From Sphingomonas yabuuchiae (GTDB taxonomy: Bacteria > Pseudomonadota > Alphaproteobacteria > Sphingomonadales > Sphingomonadaceae): DNA of 64,000 nt. Below are positions 43,995 through 52,528 of the stretch, piece after piece (the stretch's first letter is position 1; each line of letters begins with the position of its first letter). A program made the position numbers and the translations under genes. Where the stretch lies: the NCBI RefSeq assembly GCF_014199595.1, contig NZ_JACHNX010000002.1, positions 310,001 through 374,000 of the forward strand, written 5' to 3'. The notes under the pieces are model-generated. The model saw only the letters and a program-made list of their open reading frames with translations, searched no databases and was not told where the DNA came from.

Positions 43995-45056
43995 ATGGCA
44001 ACCACCCCGAACAATCCGCTGGGCCTGGACGGCTTCGCATTCTGCGAATTCACGACGCCCGAGCCCGATACGCTGGCGCGCCAGTTCGACGCGATGGGCT
44101 TCGTGCCGACGCACCGTCATCCCCAAAAGGCCATTACCCGGTACAAGCAGGGCCGCATCACCCTGTTGCTCAACGCTGAGGAGCAGGGCCAAGCGGCAGA
44201 CTTCCGCGCTGAGCACGGCCCCTCGGCCAGTGGCATGGGCTTCTATGTCGCCGATCCGGCCGAGACGTTCGACCATGCGGTCAAGGGCGGCGCCACCCCG
44301 GTCGACGCGACGCGCGGGTGCCTGACCCCGGATGCCAAGGCGATCGAAGGGATCGGCGGCAGCTATCTTTACCTGGTCAAGGCAGGCAGCGACCTGTTCG
44401 CTGACTGGACCGAGATCGAAGGCTGGCAGCAGGCTGAGGCGGAGAACAATGTCGGGCTCGACCTGCTCGACCACCTGACCCACAATGTCCGGCGCGGCGA
44501 GATGCGCACCTGGTCGGGTTTTTACTCCAAGCTGTTCGGCTTTGAGGAACAGAAGTATTTCGACATCAAGGGCAAGGCGACCGGCCTGTTCAGCCAAGCG
44601 ATGATTGCCCCCGACAAGGCGATCCGCATCCCGCTGAACGAGAGCCAGGACGAGAAGAGCCAGATCGAGGAGTTCATCCGCGAATATAATGGCGAAGGCA
44701 TCCAGCACCTCGCGCTGACGACCGACAATATCTACGAAACCGTGGAAAAGCTGCGGGCGCGCGGCGTCCGGTTGCAGGACACGATCGAGACCTATTACGA
44801 ACTGGTCGACAAGCGCGTGCCCAACCATGGCGAGGACCTGGAGAGGCTACGCAAGAACCGTATCCTGATCGACGGCAATGTCGGTGAAGAGGGCATCCTG
44901 CTCCAGATCTTCACCGAGAACATGGTCGGGCCGATCTTCTTCGAGATCATCCAGCGCAAGGGCAATGAAGGCTTCGGCAACGGCAATTTCCAGGCCTTGT
45001 TCGAAAGCATCGAGTTGGACCAGATCCGGCGCGGCGTCATCACGGTGGATGCATAA
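43995..45056 (+). CDS. hppD: 4-hydroxyphenylpyruvate dioxygenase
   Basis: Converts 4-hydroxyphenylpyruvate to homogentisate in tyrosine breakdown. The 353-aa VOC-fold enzyme has GFAFCEFTTPEPD at the start, the first iron-ligand region LLDHLTHNVRRGEM, GEGIQHLALTTDNIY with the second His, and FFEIIQRKGNEGFGNGNFQALFESIE with the Glu ligand. GGAG lies 9 nt before the ATG. First gene of the homogentisate block. Confidence 0.95.
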   Translation: MATTPNNPLGLDGFAFCEFTTPEPDTLARQFDAMGFVPTHRHPQKAITRYKQGRITLLLNAEEQGQAADFRAEHGPSASGMGFYVADPAETFDHAVKGGATPVDATRGCLTPDAKAIEGIGGSYLYLVKAGSDLFADWTEIEGWQQAEAENNVGLDLLDHLTHNVRRGEMRTWSGFYSKLFGFEEQKYFDIKGKATGLFSQAMIAPDKAIRIPLNESQDEKSQIEEFIREYNGEGIQHLALTTDNIYETVEKLRARGVRLQDTIETYYELVDKRVPNHGEDLERLRKNRILIDGNVGEEGILLQIFTENMVGPIFFEIIQRKGNEGFGNGNFQALFESIELDQIRRGVITVDA

Positions 45057-45070
45057 GCATCCGCCGATGC

Positions 45071-45126
45071 GCGCACGAAGGTGCGCGAGCGCGGCCGAGC
45101 CAGCGCATAAGGCGCGGCTCGGCCGC
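45071..45126. repeat. Two consecutive hairpins between hppD and hmgA
   Basis: GCGCAC-GAAG-GTGCGC (45071-45086) is followed by GCGGCCGAGCC/GGCTCGGCCGC (45091-45101 with 45116-45126). Neither has a T-tract, so they look like RNA-stabilising or attenuating elements within the operon rather than terminators. Confidence 0.7.
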
Positions 45127-45162
45127 GTCTGACGCGCTGGCGTGTTGTGGAGAGGAAAAGAG

Positions 45163-46443
45163 ATGACGACATCCTACATCCCCGGCTTTGGCAACCACGT
45201 CGCGACCGAGGCGGTTCCCGGCGCCCTCCCCATCGGTCGCAATTCGCCGCAGCGCCCGGCTTACGGCCTCTATGCCGAGCAACTGTCCGGCACCGCCTTC
45301 ACCGCGCCGCGTCACGAAAATCGTCGCTCCTGGCTCTATCGCCTTCGCCCGACCGCCGAGCATCCACCCTACGAGCCCTATGACGGCGCGCCGGGTTTCG
45401 CGCCCGGCACCAGCGACAGCCCCCTGCCCCCCAATCGCCTGCGCTGGGATCCGGCACCGATGACGCCGCCGGGCACCGACTGGATCGACGGGATGACGAC
45501 GATGCTCGCCAACCGCGATCCGGCTGACCTGGAGGGCGTCGCCGTCCATGTCTATGCCTGCAACCGCAGCATGGATCGCGTCTTCGTCGATGCAGACGGC
45601 GAGCTCGTCTTCCTGCCGCAATTGGGCCGCTTGGCCATCCTGACCGAGCTGGGCCGGATCGACATCGCTCCCGGCCAGATCGCGCTGGTCCCGCGCGGCG
45701 TCCGCTTCCGTGTCGAACTGCCCGATGGCGAGGCGGCGGGCTATGTCGCGGAAAACCATGGCAGCCTGTTCCGCCTGCCCGATCTGGGCCCCATTGGCGC
45801 GAACGGGCTGGGCAATCCGCGCGATTTCGAGACACCGGTCGCCTGGTTCGAGGATCGCGACGAGCCGACCCAGGTGGTCCAGAAATTCCTCGGCTCGCTC
45901 TGGACGATGACGCTCGACCACAGCCCGCTCGACGTGGTGGCGTGGCACGGCAATCTCGCGCCCTGGCGCTACGACCTGTCGCATTTCAACACGATCAACA
46001 CGGTCAGCTTCGACCATCCCGATCCGTCGATCTTCACCCTGCTGACCTCACCCAGCGACGTGCCCGGCCGCGCCAATGCCGATTTGGTCCTGTTCCCGCC
46101 GCGCTGGATGGTCGCGGAGGACACGTTCCGTCCGCCCTGGTTCCATCGCAACGTCATGTCGGAGGCGATGGGCCTGATCACCGGCGCCTATGACGCCAAG
46201 GCGGAGGGTTTCCAACCTGGCGGCCTGTCGCTGCACAATCTGATGGCGGGTCATGGTCCCGACCTCGCCAGCTGGCAGGGAGCGAGCAACGCGGAGCTGA
46301 AGCCGCATCGGATCGAGGGCACCATGGCCTTCATGGTCGAAAGCTGTTGGCCCTATCGCCCGACGACCCATGCGCTGTCGCATGCGCAACTCGATTACGA
46401 CGCGGTATGGAAGGACTTTCCCAAGGCCAAGCTGCCCCTATGA
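45163..46443 (+). CDS. hmgA: Homogentisate 1,2-dioxygenase
   Basis: Opens the homogentisate ring to maleylacetoacetate. The 426-aa cupin enzyme has [19 protein letters not shown] at the start, [20 protein letters not shown] in the middle, and the iron-ligand region [20 protein letters not shown], with HGPD further on. AGAGG precedes the ATG at 45163. Its stop overlaps the maiA start by 4 nt. Confidence 0.95.
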   Translation: MTTSYIPGFGNHVATEAVPGALPIGRNSPQRPAYGLYAEQLSGTAFTAPRHENRRSWLYRLRPTAEHPPYEPYDGAPGFAPGTSDSPLPPNRLRWDPAPMTPPGTDWIDGMTTMLANRDPADLEGVAVHVYACNRSMDRVFVDADGELVFLPQLGRLAILTELGRIDIAPGQIALVPRGVRFRVELPDGEAAGYVAENHGSLFRLPDLGPIGANGLGNPRDFETPVAWFEDRDEPTQVVQKFLGSLWTMTLDHSPLDVVAWHGNLAPWRYDLSHFNTINTVSFDHPDPSIFTLLTSPSDVPGRANADLVLFPPRWMVAEDTFRPPWFHRNVMSEAMGLITGAYDAKAEGFQPGGLSLHNLMAGHGPDLASWQGASNAELKPHRIEGTMAFMVESCWPYRPTTHALSHAQLDYDAVWKDFPKAKLPL

Positions 46444-47072
46444 GCCTGACGCTCCACGGCTATTGGCGGTCGAGTGCCGCCTATCGGGTACGGCTGGCAC
46501 TGGCACTGAAAGGCTTGTCCCATACCAGCGTCGCGCATGATCTGCGTACGGGGGCGCAGCGTGCCGCCGATTATCGCGCGCTCCAGCCGCAGGGCCTGGT
46601 GCCGGTGCTGGAGGGGCCAGACGGCCCGTTGATTCAGAGCCCCGCCATTCTAGAATGGGTGGAGGAACGCTATCCCGATCCGCCACTCCTTCCCGGCGAC
46701 AGTGCCGGGCGGGCGGTGGTGCGGGCGATGGCGGCGATCGTGGCATGCGATATCCACCCGATCAACAACCTGCGCGTCCTGACGATGCTGCGGCAGGATA
46801 TGGGTGCCGACGAAGCCGCCACAACCCGCTGGATCGGCCATTGGGTGACGGAGGGTTTCGCCGCACTGGAGACGCAGATCGAGCGGCACGGCGCGGGCTA
46901 TGCCTATGGCGATATGCCGACGCTGGCCGACTGCCATATCCTCCCGCAAGTCTATAATGCCCAGCGGTTCGCGGTCGACCTGTCGCCCTTTCCCCTGCTC
47001 GTCGCGGCGGCCCAGCGCCTGCGCGAACGGGTGCCCGAGGCATCACCCGAGGTTCAGGGCGACGCGGCATGA
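46440..47072 (+). CDS. maiA: Maleylacetoacetate isomerase (zeta-class GST)
   Basis: Isomerises maleylacetoacetate to fumarylacetoacetate with glutathione. The 210-aa protein has the zeta signature region at its N-terminus, here [18 protein letters not shown]. The usual SSC is SSA, so the active-site cysteine is replaced while the catalytic serine pair remains. [15 protein letters not shown] and the C-terminal helical domain are normal. Coupled to hmgA and to the Rieske gene by 4-nt overlaps. Confidence 0.9.
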   Translation: MSLTLHGYWRSSAAYRVRLALALKGLSHTSVAHDLRTGAQRAADYRALQPQGLVPVLEGPDGPLIQSPAILEWVEERYPDPPLLPGDSAGRAVVRAMAAIVACDIHPINNLRVLTMLRQDMGADEAATTRWIGHWVTEGFAALETQIERHGAGYAYGDMPTLADCHILPQVYNAQRFAVDLSPFPLLVAAAQRLRERVPEASPEVQGDAA

Positions 47073-47428
47073 GCGACGAACGCCTGACCGCCACGCCCGC
47101 CGGGATCACGCTCGGCGCGCTTGATACCATCGCCGACGGGGCGGCGCGCAATTTCGTGCTCCAGATGCGGGCGGGCCGTTTTCACGGCTTCGTCGTGCGG
47201 CGCGGCGAAGCGGTCCAAGGCTATGTCGACCGCTGCCCGCATATGGGCCTGCCGCTGGCGCAGGAACTGGACGCCTATCTGACCCCGAATGGGGAGCGGA
47301 TCGTCTGTTCCTGGCACGGTGCGATCTTTGATATGGCGGACGGCCAATGTCTGGGCGGCCCCTGCGCGGGACAGCGTCTGACGCCCTGGCCGGTCACGGT
47401 GCGCAATGGAGCAATCGTTACAGCGTGA
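47069..47428 (+). CDS. Rieske [2Fe-2S] domain protein
   Basis: A 119-aa ferredoxin-like protein with the cluster motifs DRCPHMGLPLAQ and IVCSWHGAIFDMADG, about 20 residues apart, giving two Cys and two His ligands. It is translationally coupled to maiA. Small Rieske proteins of this kind occur in aromatic catabolism clusters, as electron carriers or uncharacterised partners. No oxygenase alpha subunit is nearby. Confidence 0.88.
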   Translation: MSDERLTATPAGITLGALDTIADGAARNFVLQMRAGRFHGFVVRRGEAVQGYVDRCPHMGLPLAQELDAYLTPNGERIVCSWHGAIFDMADGQCLGGPCAGQRLTPWPVTVRNGAIVTA

Positions 47429-48305
47429 CGGCCGTGACCTCGGCATGGGCGATCGCTTGCAACCGGCCGATGAGACGCGGCTCCAGCCCGAGATCGATGC
47501 CCGCCCGCTCCTGTTCGCCCAGCCGCCGGACGTCGAACCCGGTGATCTTTCCGAAGACGACCAGCGCCTCCAGATAATAGCCCGCCGCACTGGCGTGATA
47601 CTGGTCCCAACTCCACAGATCGACCTGTCCGAAGGCGATGCCGTCATAAGGGTTCGGATCGGCGACCCGCTCCGCCCAGGCCCTGTTCCATGCCTGTCCC
47701 ACCGGGATCGTGCCCGAGATTTCAGGATAGCGTCGCACGGCAAAGGCATTTCCGACCGCCAGATCGTCCGCCATCGCCGTGATCGGCTTGCCACGCCAGG
47801 GACTGGCGGTACGATAAGTCAGGTCCGCGCGGCTCCACGTGGATACCAGTTCCACCCGAACGCGTGGATTGGCCCGGCGCAGCATGGCGGTCAGCAGCCC
47901 CGCGGCCTCGGCATGACGCGTCGGATCGCCCGGCCGCTGCGCATCGAGGGTGCTATAGCCCTGTAGCACGACGACATCCCAGCGCCGGTCGATCTCCTTG
48001 CGCTTCTGCTCGTAATGATAGGCGAGGTCGCGACCGGGGGCGGTTTCCAGGCTGACCTGCCAGTCTTGGCCCGCTTCCTTCGCGAAGGTTTTGAACAGCG
48101 CGGGCACGCCGCCAATGCCTTCCCGGTTCAAGTCGCGGACCAGATCGGGGCGATAGCGCATGACCGGCGAATGCGCGCCGAAGGTGAAGCTGTTGCCGAC
48201 GAACAGGATCGACTCCGCCGCCGCTGGGGCGGATGCGGTCAATGCCACCGCTATCAAACCCCCACGCCGAATTTTTCCCATCATGCCCGTACCTTTGCTC
48301 TTCAT
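47418..48305 (-). CDS. Secreted SGNH/GDSL-like hydrolase
   Basis: A 295-aa exported protein. After a signal peptide (GGLIAVALTASAPAAA) comes ILFVGNSFTFGAHSP, the SGNH block I with the nucleophile in GNSFTFG. VVVLQGYSTL follows as a later block, and WDQYHASAAGYYLEAL supplies the C-terminal catalytic His region. Probably an esterase or carbohydrate deacetylase; the substrate is unknown. The ATG at 48305 has AGAAGGG upstream; a second ATG pair seven codons later is also possible. Confidence 0.75.
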   Translation of the reverse strand: MKSKGTGMMGKIRRGGLIAVALTASAPAAAESILFVGNSFTFGAHSPVMRYRPDLVRDLNREGIGGVPALFKTFAKEAGQDWQVSLETAPGRDLAYHYEQKRKEIDRRWDVVVLQGYSTLDAQRPGDPTRHAEAAGLLTAMLRRANPRVRVELVSTWSRADLTYRTASPWRGKPITAMADDLAVGNAFAVRRYPEISGTIPVGQAWNRAWAERVADPNPYDGIAFGQVDLWSWDQYHASAAGYYLEALVVFGKITGFDVRRLGEQERAGIDLGLEPRLIGRLQAIAHAEVTAVTL

Positions 48306-48389
48306 GGCAGCCCTTCTGACGGATGCCGCAGCGGATATGCAACCCGCCAGTTGATCGAAACTGCCATATACCCTATACCCCTATCCATT

Positions 48390-48665
48390 ATGGCGCATGT
48401 CACTACCAGCAAGGAAAAGATCATCGCGCGCGTCCGGCGGATCGCGGGACAGGTTGCGGCGATCGAGCGGTCGGTGACGGCCGATGCCGATTGCGCCGAG
48501 ACGCTGCATCTCGTCGCGGCCGTTCGCGGCGCGGTGGCGGGATTGATGGACGAACTGGTCGAGGACCACCTCCACGCCCATGTCGCAGCCCCCGACCTGT
48601 CCGACGAGGAACGCAAGGCCGCCGCCACCGAGCTGGCCAAGTTGCTCCGCCGTCATTTCCGCTGA
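48390..48665 (+). CDS. RcnR-type metal-sensing repressor (CsoR/RcnR family)
   Basis: A 91-aa all-helical repressor. KEKIIARVRRIAGQVAAIER is the DNA-contact helix of the family. The metal ligands of RcnR are all present: His3, Cys35, His60 and His64, with an extra His62 nearby. This pattern is that of nickel/cobalt sensors rather than copper CsoR or formaldehyde FrmR. The gene directly precedes a DmeF-like exporter, which supports derepression by Ni or Co. Confidence 0.88.
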   Translation: MAHVTTSKEKIIARVRRIAGQVAAIERSVTADADCAETLHLVAAVRGAVAGLMDELVEDHLHAHVAAPDLSDEERKAAATELAKLLRRHFR

Positions 48666-48689
48666 TTGCCGATCGAGGATCGTCTTGCC

Positions 48690-49658
48690 GTGAACAGCCC
48701 CGTGAACGCCCCCATGAATACGCATAGCCATGACTATCTGGGCCATGCCCATGACGAGAATGCGCGCCGCACCCGCCTGGTGGTATGGCTCTCGACGGGG
48801 ATGATGGTCGGCGAGATCGTCGCGGGCTATCTGACCGGATCGATGGCGCTGCTCGCCGACGGCTTCCACATGGCGACCCATGTCGGGGCGCTGGGGATCG
48901 CGGCGATCGCCTATTCCTATGCCAAGCGCCATGTCGCCAATCCGCGCTATAGCTGGGGCACCGGCAAGGTCGGCGAACTGGCGGGCTTCGGATCGGCGAT
49001 GGTGCTGGGGCTGGTGTCGCTGGGCATCGCCTATGAGTCGGTCATGCGGTTGGCCGATCCGCATGCGGTTGCGTTCGGGGATGCGATCTTCGTCGCGGTA
49101 CTGGGCCTGCTGGTCAACATCGCCAGCGCCTGGCTGCTCGGCCATGGCCACGGGCATAGCCACGGCCACTCCCATGGCCATGGTCATTCGCACGATCATC
49201 ACGATCATGACCATGATCAGGGGCATTCGCATGACCGCTATGGCGGCGACACCAACATGCGCGCGGCCTATATCCATGTCCTGGCGGATGCGCTGACCTC
49301 GGTCATGGCCATCCTGGCTTTGGTGGCGGGGCGCTATCTGGGCTGGGTCTGGCTCGATCCGGCGGTCGGGCTGCTCGGGGCGGCGGTCATCGCCAACTGG
49401 TCGGTCGGACTGATGCGCCAGGCCTCGACCGTATTGCTCGACGCGGCCGATCCCCAGCTCGCCGGCCAGGTCCGCGACCGGGTGGAGGCACCCGGCGACC
49501 TGCGCATCCACGACTTCCACATCTGGCGGATCGGACCCACCGCCCATGCCGTGGTCCTCTCGGTCGAGGGCATCGACACGGCGCTGACCAGCGCGACGAT
49601 CCATCGGCGGCTGGAGGGGATGGCCGCACTAGGCCATGTCACGGTCGAAATCCGCTAA
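48690..49658 (+). CDS. dmeF: DmeF-like CDF divalent metal exporter (Co/Ni)
   Basis: A 322-aa cation diffusion facilitator with six transmembrane helices. The metal-site motifs are ALLADGFHMATHVG in TM2 and YIHVLADALTSVMA in TM5, the HxxxD form typical of DmeF. A very His-rich loop (about residues 150-180: HGHGHSHGHSHGHGHSHDHH) lies between TM4 and TM5, and another His cluster is at the N-terminus. I chose the GTG at 48690 because GAGGA is about 10 nt upstream; the ATG at 48714 is an alternative. Coupled to the rcnR-like gene. Confidence 0.9.
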   Translation: MNSPVNAPMNTHSHDYLGHAHDENARRTRLVVWLSTGMMVGEIVAGYLTGSMALLADGFHMATHVGALGIAAIAYSYAKRHVANPRYSWGTGKVGELAGFGSAMVLGLVSLGIAYESVMRLADPHAVAFGDAIFVAVLGLLVNIASAWLLGHGHGHSHGHSHGHGHSHDHHDHDHDQGHSHDRYGGDTNMRAAYIHVLADALTSVMAILALVAGRYLGWVWLDPAVGLLGAAVIANWSVGLMRQASTVLLDAADPQLAGQVRDRVEAPGDLRIHDFHIWRIGPTAHAVVLSVEGIDTALTSATIHRRLEGMAALGHVTVEIR

Positions 49659-49693
49659 CCCCTTATTGAAGAAGGGGTGGTAGAAGGCGCAGG

Positions 49694-50326
49694 ATGAGAG
49701 CGCTGCAAATTCTGGCTGGAGCCATACTTCTGGGCGTAGCGGGTGGCGGCGTGATGCTGGCCCGCCATGCCGCTCGCGATGACGCGCCCCGGCCCGCCAA
49801 GACGACAGCGCCCCGCATCCTTTCCAGGCCACCGATCGCGGCCCCCTCGCCTACTCCGACGTCCGCGCCCTTCGTCGTCCGCCGTATCCTGGACCTGAAG
49901 GGGCCACTGAAGCACGGCGACTTTGTATGGGACGAAAGCGACGCACCCGGCGGCCCCATCGTCATCACGGTGGATCTGGCCGCGCAGGTCGTCTCGATTT
50001 TCCGCGACGGCTATGAGATCGGGACGGCTGCGATCATCTATGGCGCGGACAATATGCCGACGCCGCTCGGCGTGTTTCCCATCCTGCAAAAGGACGCGGA
50101 CCACGTCTCCAATCTGTACGACGCGCCCATGCCTTATATGCTGCGGCTGACCAATGACGGCGTCGCCATCCACGCCAGCGATGTGCGCTACGGCAACGCC
50201 ACCCATGGCTGTATCGGCGTACCCACCGGCTTTGCCAAAAAGCTGTTCGCTGCGGCGAAACTGGGCGACCGGGTGATCGTAACCAACGGAAAGACCATGG
50301 CGCTGGGCCAGTCGATCCTGGGCTGA
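49694..50326 (+). CDS. YkuD-family L,D-transpeptidase
   Basis: A 210-aa periplasmic protein with one N-terminal membrane segment (LAGAILLGVAGGGVMLA), a Pro-rich linker and a YkuD domain. The catalytic signature is VAIHASDVRYGNATHGCIGVP, giving the His and the nucleophile Cys in HGCIGVP. Such enzymes form 3-3 cross-links in peptidoglycan or attach proteins to it. It lies immediately left of the tRNA-Gly; the recombinase reading frame continues antisense into its 3' half. Confidence 0.9.
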   Translation: MRALQILAGAILLGVAGGGVMLARHAARDDAPRPAKTTAPRILSRPPIAAPSPTPTSAPFVVRRILDLKGPLKHGDFVWDESDAPGGPIVITVDLAAQVVSIFRDGYEIGTAAIIYGADNMPTPLGVFPILQKDADHVSNLYDAPMPYMLRLTNDGVAIHASDVRYGNATHGCIGVPTGFAKKLFAAAKLGDRVIVTNGKTMALGQSILG

Positions 50327-52053
50327 CAACCTTGAAGAAATTTGGCCCCACCCGCTTGCCAAATTCCCATGGCTTGAATAGGCAGCACCACGACGCGGGT
50401 GTAGCTCAATGGTAGAGCAGCAGCTTCCCAAGCTGAATACGAGGGTTCGATTCCCTTCACCCGCTCCATAACAAACAGTCGTTCCTCCAGAGCCGACTTG
50501 CCGCTGGCAAGATCGATGATCGCGGCTAACCGTCCCTCGACCTCCATCCGCACACCGCGCCCGTCCGGATTGGGCGTGAGGACGATGCGGTCGATCAGTT
50601 CGCGCAGCGCCGGGATTGCCTCCAGCCGGGCCTCGGGATCGGCGAGCGCTTCGTTCAGCCGTTCGACCTGCGCGCGATAGTCGGCGGCGACCGTAGGATG
50701 CAGCGCGACGACGGGCATCGCCTCGAGCTCGGCGAGGGCACGTTCCGCGGCGTCCTGCTCGGCCCGAGCTTCGGCGAGCGCTTCGCGAATGTCGGCGAAC
50801 TCCTGACCGCCGGCGGCGATGGCGGCGACCAAGCGCTTCACCTGCCCCTGTGCGGCCGTCAGGCGCTTCCGGAGACGCGCTTCGTCCCGGCGGCTGTCGG
50901 CGGCGCGGCGTGCATATTCAGCGTGGTACTCGCGCACGAAGACCTCGACCAACGCCGGGTCGAGCATCCGCTGGCGTAAGGCAGCCAGCACCCGACGCTC
51001 GTAATGTTCGGTCGTGATTTGCCGGTTGTTGGTGCAACTGCCGTCCGACTTGTGCTTGGTGCAGCCCCACCGCTCGGTCCCGATGACGATCCAGCCCTCG
51101 CCGCACAGACCGCAGACGCCGAGACCCGACAGCATCCGACGCGGACGGACGGTCCGGTGCAGCTTGACGCCGTGATAGGACCGTCGCCGCGCCTGAACCG
51201 CCTCCCAGGTCTCGTCATCGATGATGCGGAGGTGGGGGACTGAATGGACGACCCGGTCCTCAACGACGTTGACGCGGATGCGGACCGTCCGGGAAACCGG
51301 CTCGGGCACCTTGCTGGTACGGTTGTGGACCAGCCGGCCGACATAGAGTTCGTTGCGCAGGATACCGTTGCCACGTCGACCGTCACCGTTGATCGTTGAA
51401 GCTCGCCAGTGCGATCCACGAGGCCCCTTGATGCCGTCCGCATTGAGCCCGGCGGCGATCGTCCGTGCGGCTAGACCGCGGGCGAACTCGCGGAAGATGC
51501 GGCGGACGACCTCCGCCTGCTCCTCGTCGATCTCGCGCAGGCCCCGGATCGGACGGCCGCGGGCATCCATCTGGTTGGCTGTCCGGTAGCCATAGGCGAG
51601 GCCGGCCGGCGAGCGACCGCTGGACACGGTACCACGCTGGCCGCGCTTGATCTTGGCACCGAGTTCCTTGCGGAACTGCGAGTCCATCAGGCCCTTGATG
51701 GCGCCGTTGATTTCGGTGATGACCCCGTCCGTCAGGGTGAACAGGCGGGTGTTGTGATATTCGAGCTGCTCTCGGATGTGGTGGCTGTCACCCTGGTGTC
51801 GCGCGAGTCGGTCGGTGGATTCGGTGAGCACTTGGTCGATGTCGCCTAGCCTTACCCGTGCCAGCATGGCGGCGACGCCCGGTCGCTGCTCCTCGGTGAT
51901 CCCTGCCGCGCCGCTGATCGCATAGTCGGTGAAGACCTCGACGACGCTCCAGCCTTCGTGATCGGCACGCTCCCGGCAGATGGCGATCTGGTCTTCTATC
52001 GACCGGCTGTTCTGCAAATGGCTGGAGAAGCGGGCGTAGATGACCGTCCTCAT
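50188..52053 (-). CDS. Large serine site-specific recombinase whose frame runs through the tRNA-Gly
   Basis: Integrase-type serine recombinase (621 codons as it stands). The catalytic domain starts MRTVIYARFSSHLQNSRSIEDQ with the nucleophile at Ser10. A Recombinase domain follows, then the zinc ribbon CGLCGEGWIVIG/GCTKHKSDGSC and a long C-terminal coiled coil rich in Ala, Glu and Arg. Element-specific sequence ends at about 50470. The last about 94 codons are antisense tRNA-Gly and antisense L,D-transpeptidase gene, so the original stop was displaced by integration. It is translationally coupled to the small gene upstream. Confidence 0.85.
   Translation of the reverse strand: MRTVIYARFSSHLQNSRSIEDQIAICRERADHEGWSVVEVFTDYAISGAAGITEEQRPGVAAMLARVRLGDIDQVLTESTDRLARHQGDSHHIREQLEYHNTRLFTLTDGVITEINGAIKGLMDSQFRKELGAKIKRGQRGTVSSGRSPAGLAYGYRTANQMDARGRPIRGLREIDEEQAEVVRRIFREFARGLAARTIAAGLNADGIKGPRGSHWRASTINGDGRRGNGILRNELYVGRLVHNRTSKVPEPVSRTVRIRVNVVEDRVVHSVPHLRIIDDETWEAVQARRRSYHGVKLHRTVRPRRMLSGLGVCGLCGEGWIVIGTERWGCTKHKSDGSCTNNRQITTEHYERRVLAALRQRMLDPALVEVFVREYHAEYARRAADSRRDEARLRKRLTAAQGQVKRLVAAIAAGGQEFADIREALAEARAEQDAAERALAELEAMPVVALHPTVAADYRAQVERLNEALADPEARLEAIPALRELIDRIVLTPNPDGRGVRMEVEGRLAAIIDLASGKSALEERLFVMERVKGIEPSYSAWEAAALPLSYTRVVVLPIQAMGIWQAGGAKFLQGCQPRIDWPSAMVFPLVTITRSPSFAAANSFLAKPVGTPIQPWVALP
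50395..50468 (+). tRNA. tRNA-Gly(CCC)
   Basis: A 74-nt cloverleaf. The acceptor stem GCGGGTG pairs with CACCCGC, the D arm is GCTC/GAGC, the anticodon loop is TTCCCAA (anticodon CCC), and the T arm has GAGGG-TTCGATT-CCCTT. CCA is encoded. The outermost anticodon-stem pair looks like a G-A mismatch. The 3' end marks the junction with the accessory region, so it is the probable chromosomal attachment site. Confidence 0.95.
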
Positions 52054-52322
52054 TCCGACCGGCTCCGGCCGATCGCCCGCAGGTCGCGTACGGCGGCCAG
52101 GCGTGCCCAAGCTCGGACGAAGGTCTCGAGTTCGGGTTCTGGCCCTGTTGTAGCGGATCGCGATGCATCCTGTTCTTCGACTGCGACAGCACTCAACGCC
52201 GCGCTCATGGACTGTCGTTGAAAGGTCGCCACTTCGATACGATCGGAAAGATCGTGATATTCCAAATTTTCCTCCGGGGTGAAATTGCACCCACGGCAAT
52301 CCTGACCTTCCAATCTGTGCAT
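52050..52322 (-). CDS. Small protein coupled to the large serine recombinase
   Basis: A 90-aa reading frame whose TGA overlaps the recombinase ATG. The N-terminal CRGCNFTPEENLEYHDLSDR has two close cysteines; the C-terminal half is helical (ETFVRAWARLAAVRDLRAIG). I recognise no family. I chose the ATG at 52322 because it lies just downstream of the inverted repeat at 52327-52371; an ATG six codons earlier would put the start inside that repeat. It might be a recombination directionality or regulatory factor, which is a guess from position. Confidence 0.5.
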   Translation of the reverse strand: MHRLEGQDCRGCNFTPEENLEYHDLSDRIEVATFQRQSMSAALSAVAVEEQDASRSATTGPEPELETFVRAWARLAAVRDLRAIGRSRSE

Positions 52323-52326
52323 CTTA

Positions 52327-52371
52327 CTCGGTACGGGCATGACGACGCTCGACCGTCATTCCTGTACCGAG
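52327..52371. repeat. 18-bp-arm inverted repeat upstream of the recombinase operon
   Basis: CTCGGTACGGGCATGACG and CGTCATTCCTGTACCGAG pair at 16 of 18 positions across a 9-nt spacer. There is no T-tract in the minus (gene) direction, so it is not an ordinary terminator of the upstream gene. It is better explained as an operator, recombinase or replication site. Confidence 0.75.
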
Positions 52372-52381
52372 CAAAAAAATA

Positions 52382-52501
52382 GCCAGCTTGCGCATGCACA
52401 AGCTGGCGAAGGCTGAAACTTCATCCGGAAGGCGAGCAGACGATTTTGCCCTCCGACGACAACCGACGGCGGTTCCCGCCGTACACAGGCTTTACGGCCT
52501 G
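52382..52501. repeat. Three further inverted repeats in the recombinase/RepA intergenic space
   Basis: GCCAGCTTG/CAAGCTGGC (52382-52407), ACGGCGG/CCGCCGT (52466-52482) and CAGGC/GCCTG (52486-52501) follow the large repeat within about 130 bp. Together they make a palindrome-dense zone between the ATPase and recombinase genes, a layout seen at origins, attachment sites and operator arrays. Confidence 0.6.
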
Positions 52502-52528
52502 GCCGGCATCGGATGATCAGGCAGCTAC

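Noticed and set aside
49140..49240. Short-period DNA repeat resembling a CRISPR or minisatellite
   Set aside because: It is the His-codon-rich loop of the DmeF exporter (CAC/CAT-GGC units), explained by protein sequence.
50390..50469. Open frame antisense to tRNA-Gly beginning MERVKGIEPSYSAWEAAALP
   Set aside because: This is the well-known spurious translation of an antisense tRNA. It matters only because the recombinase frame happens to continue into it.
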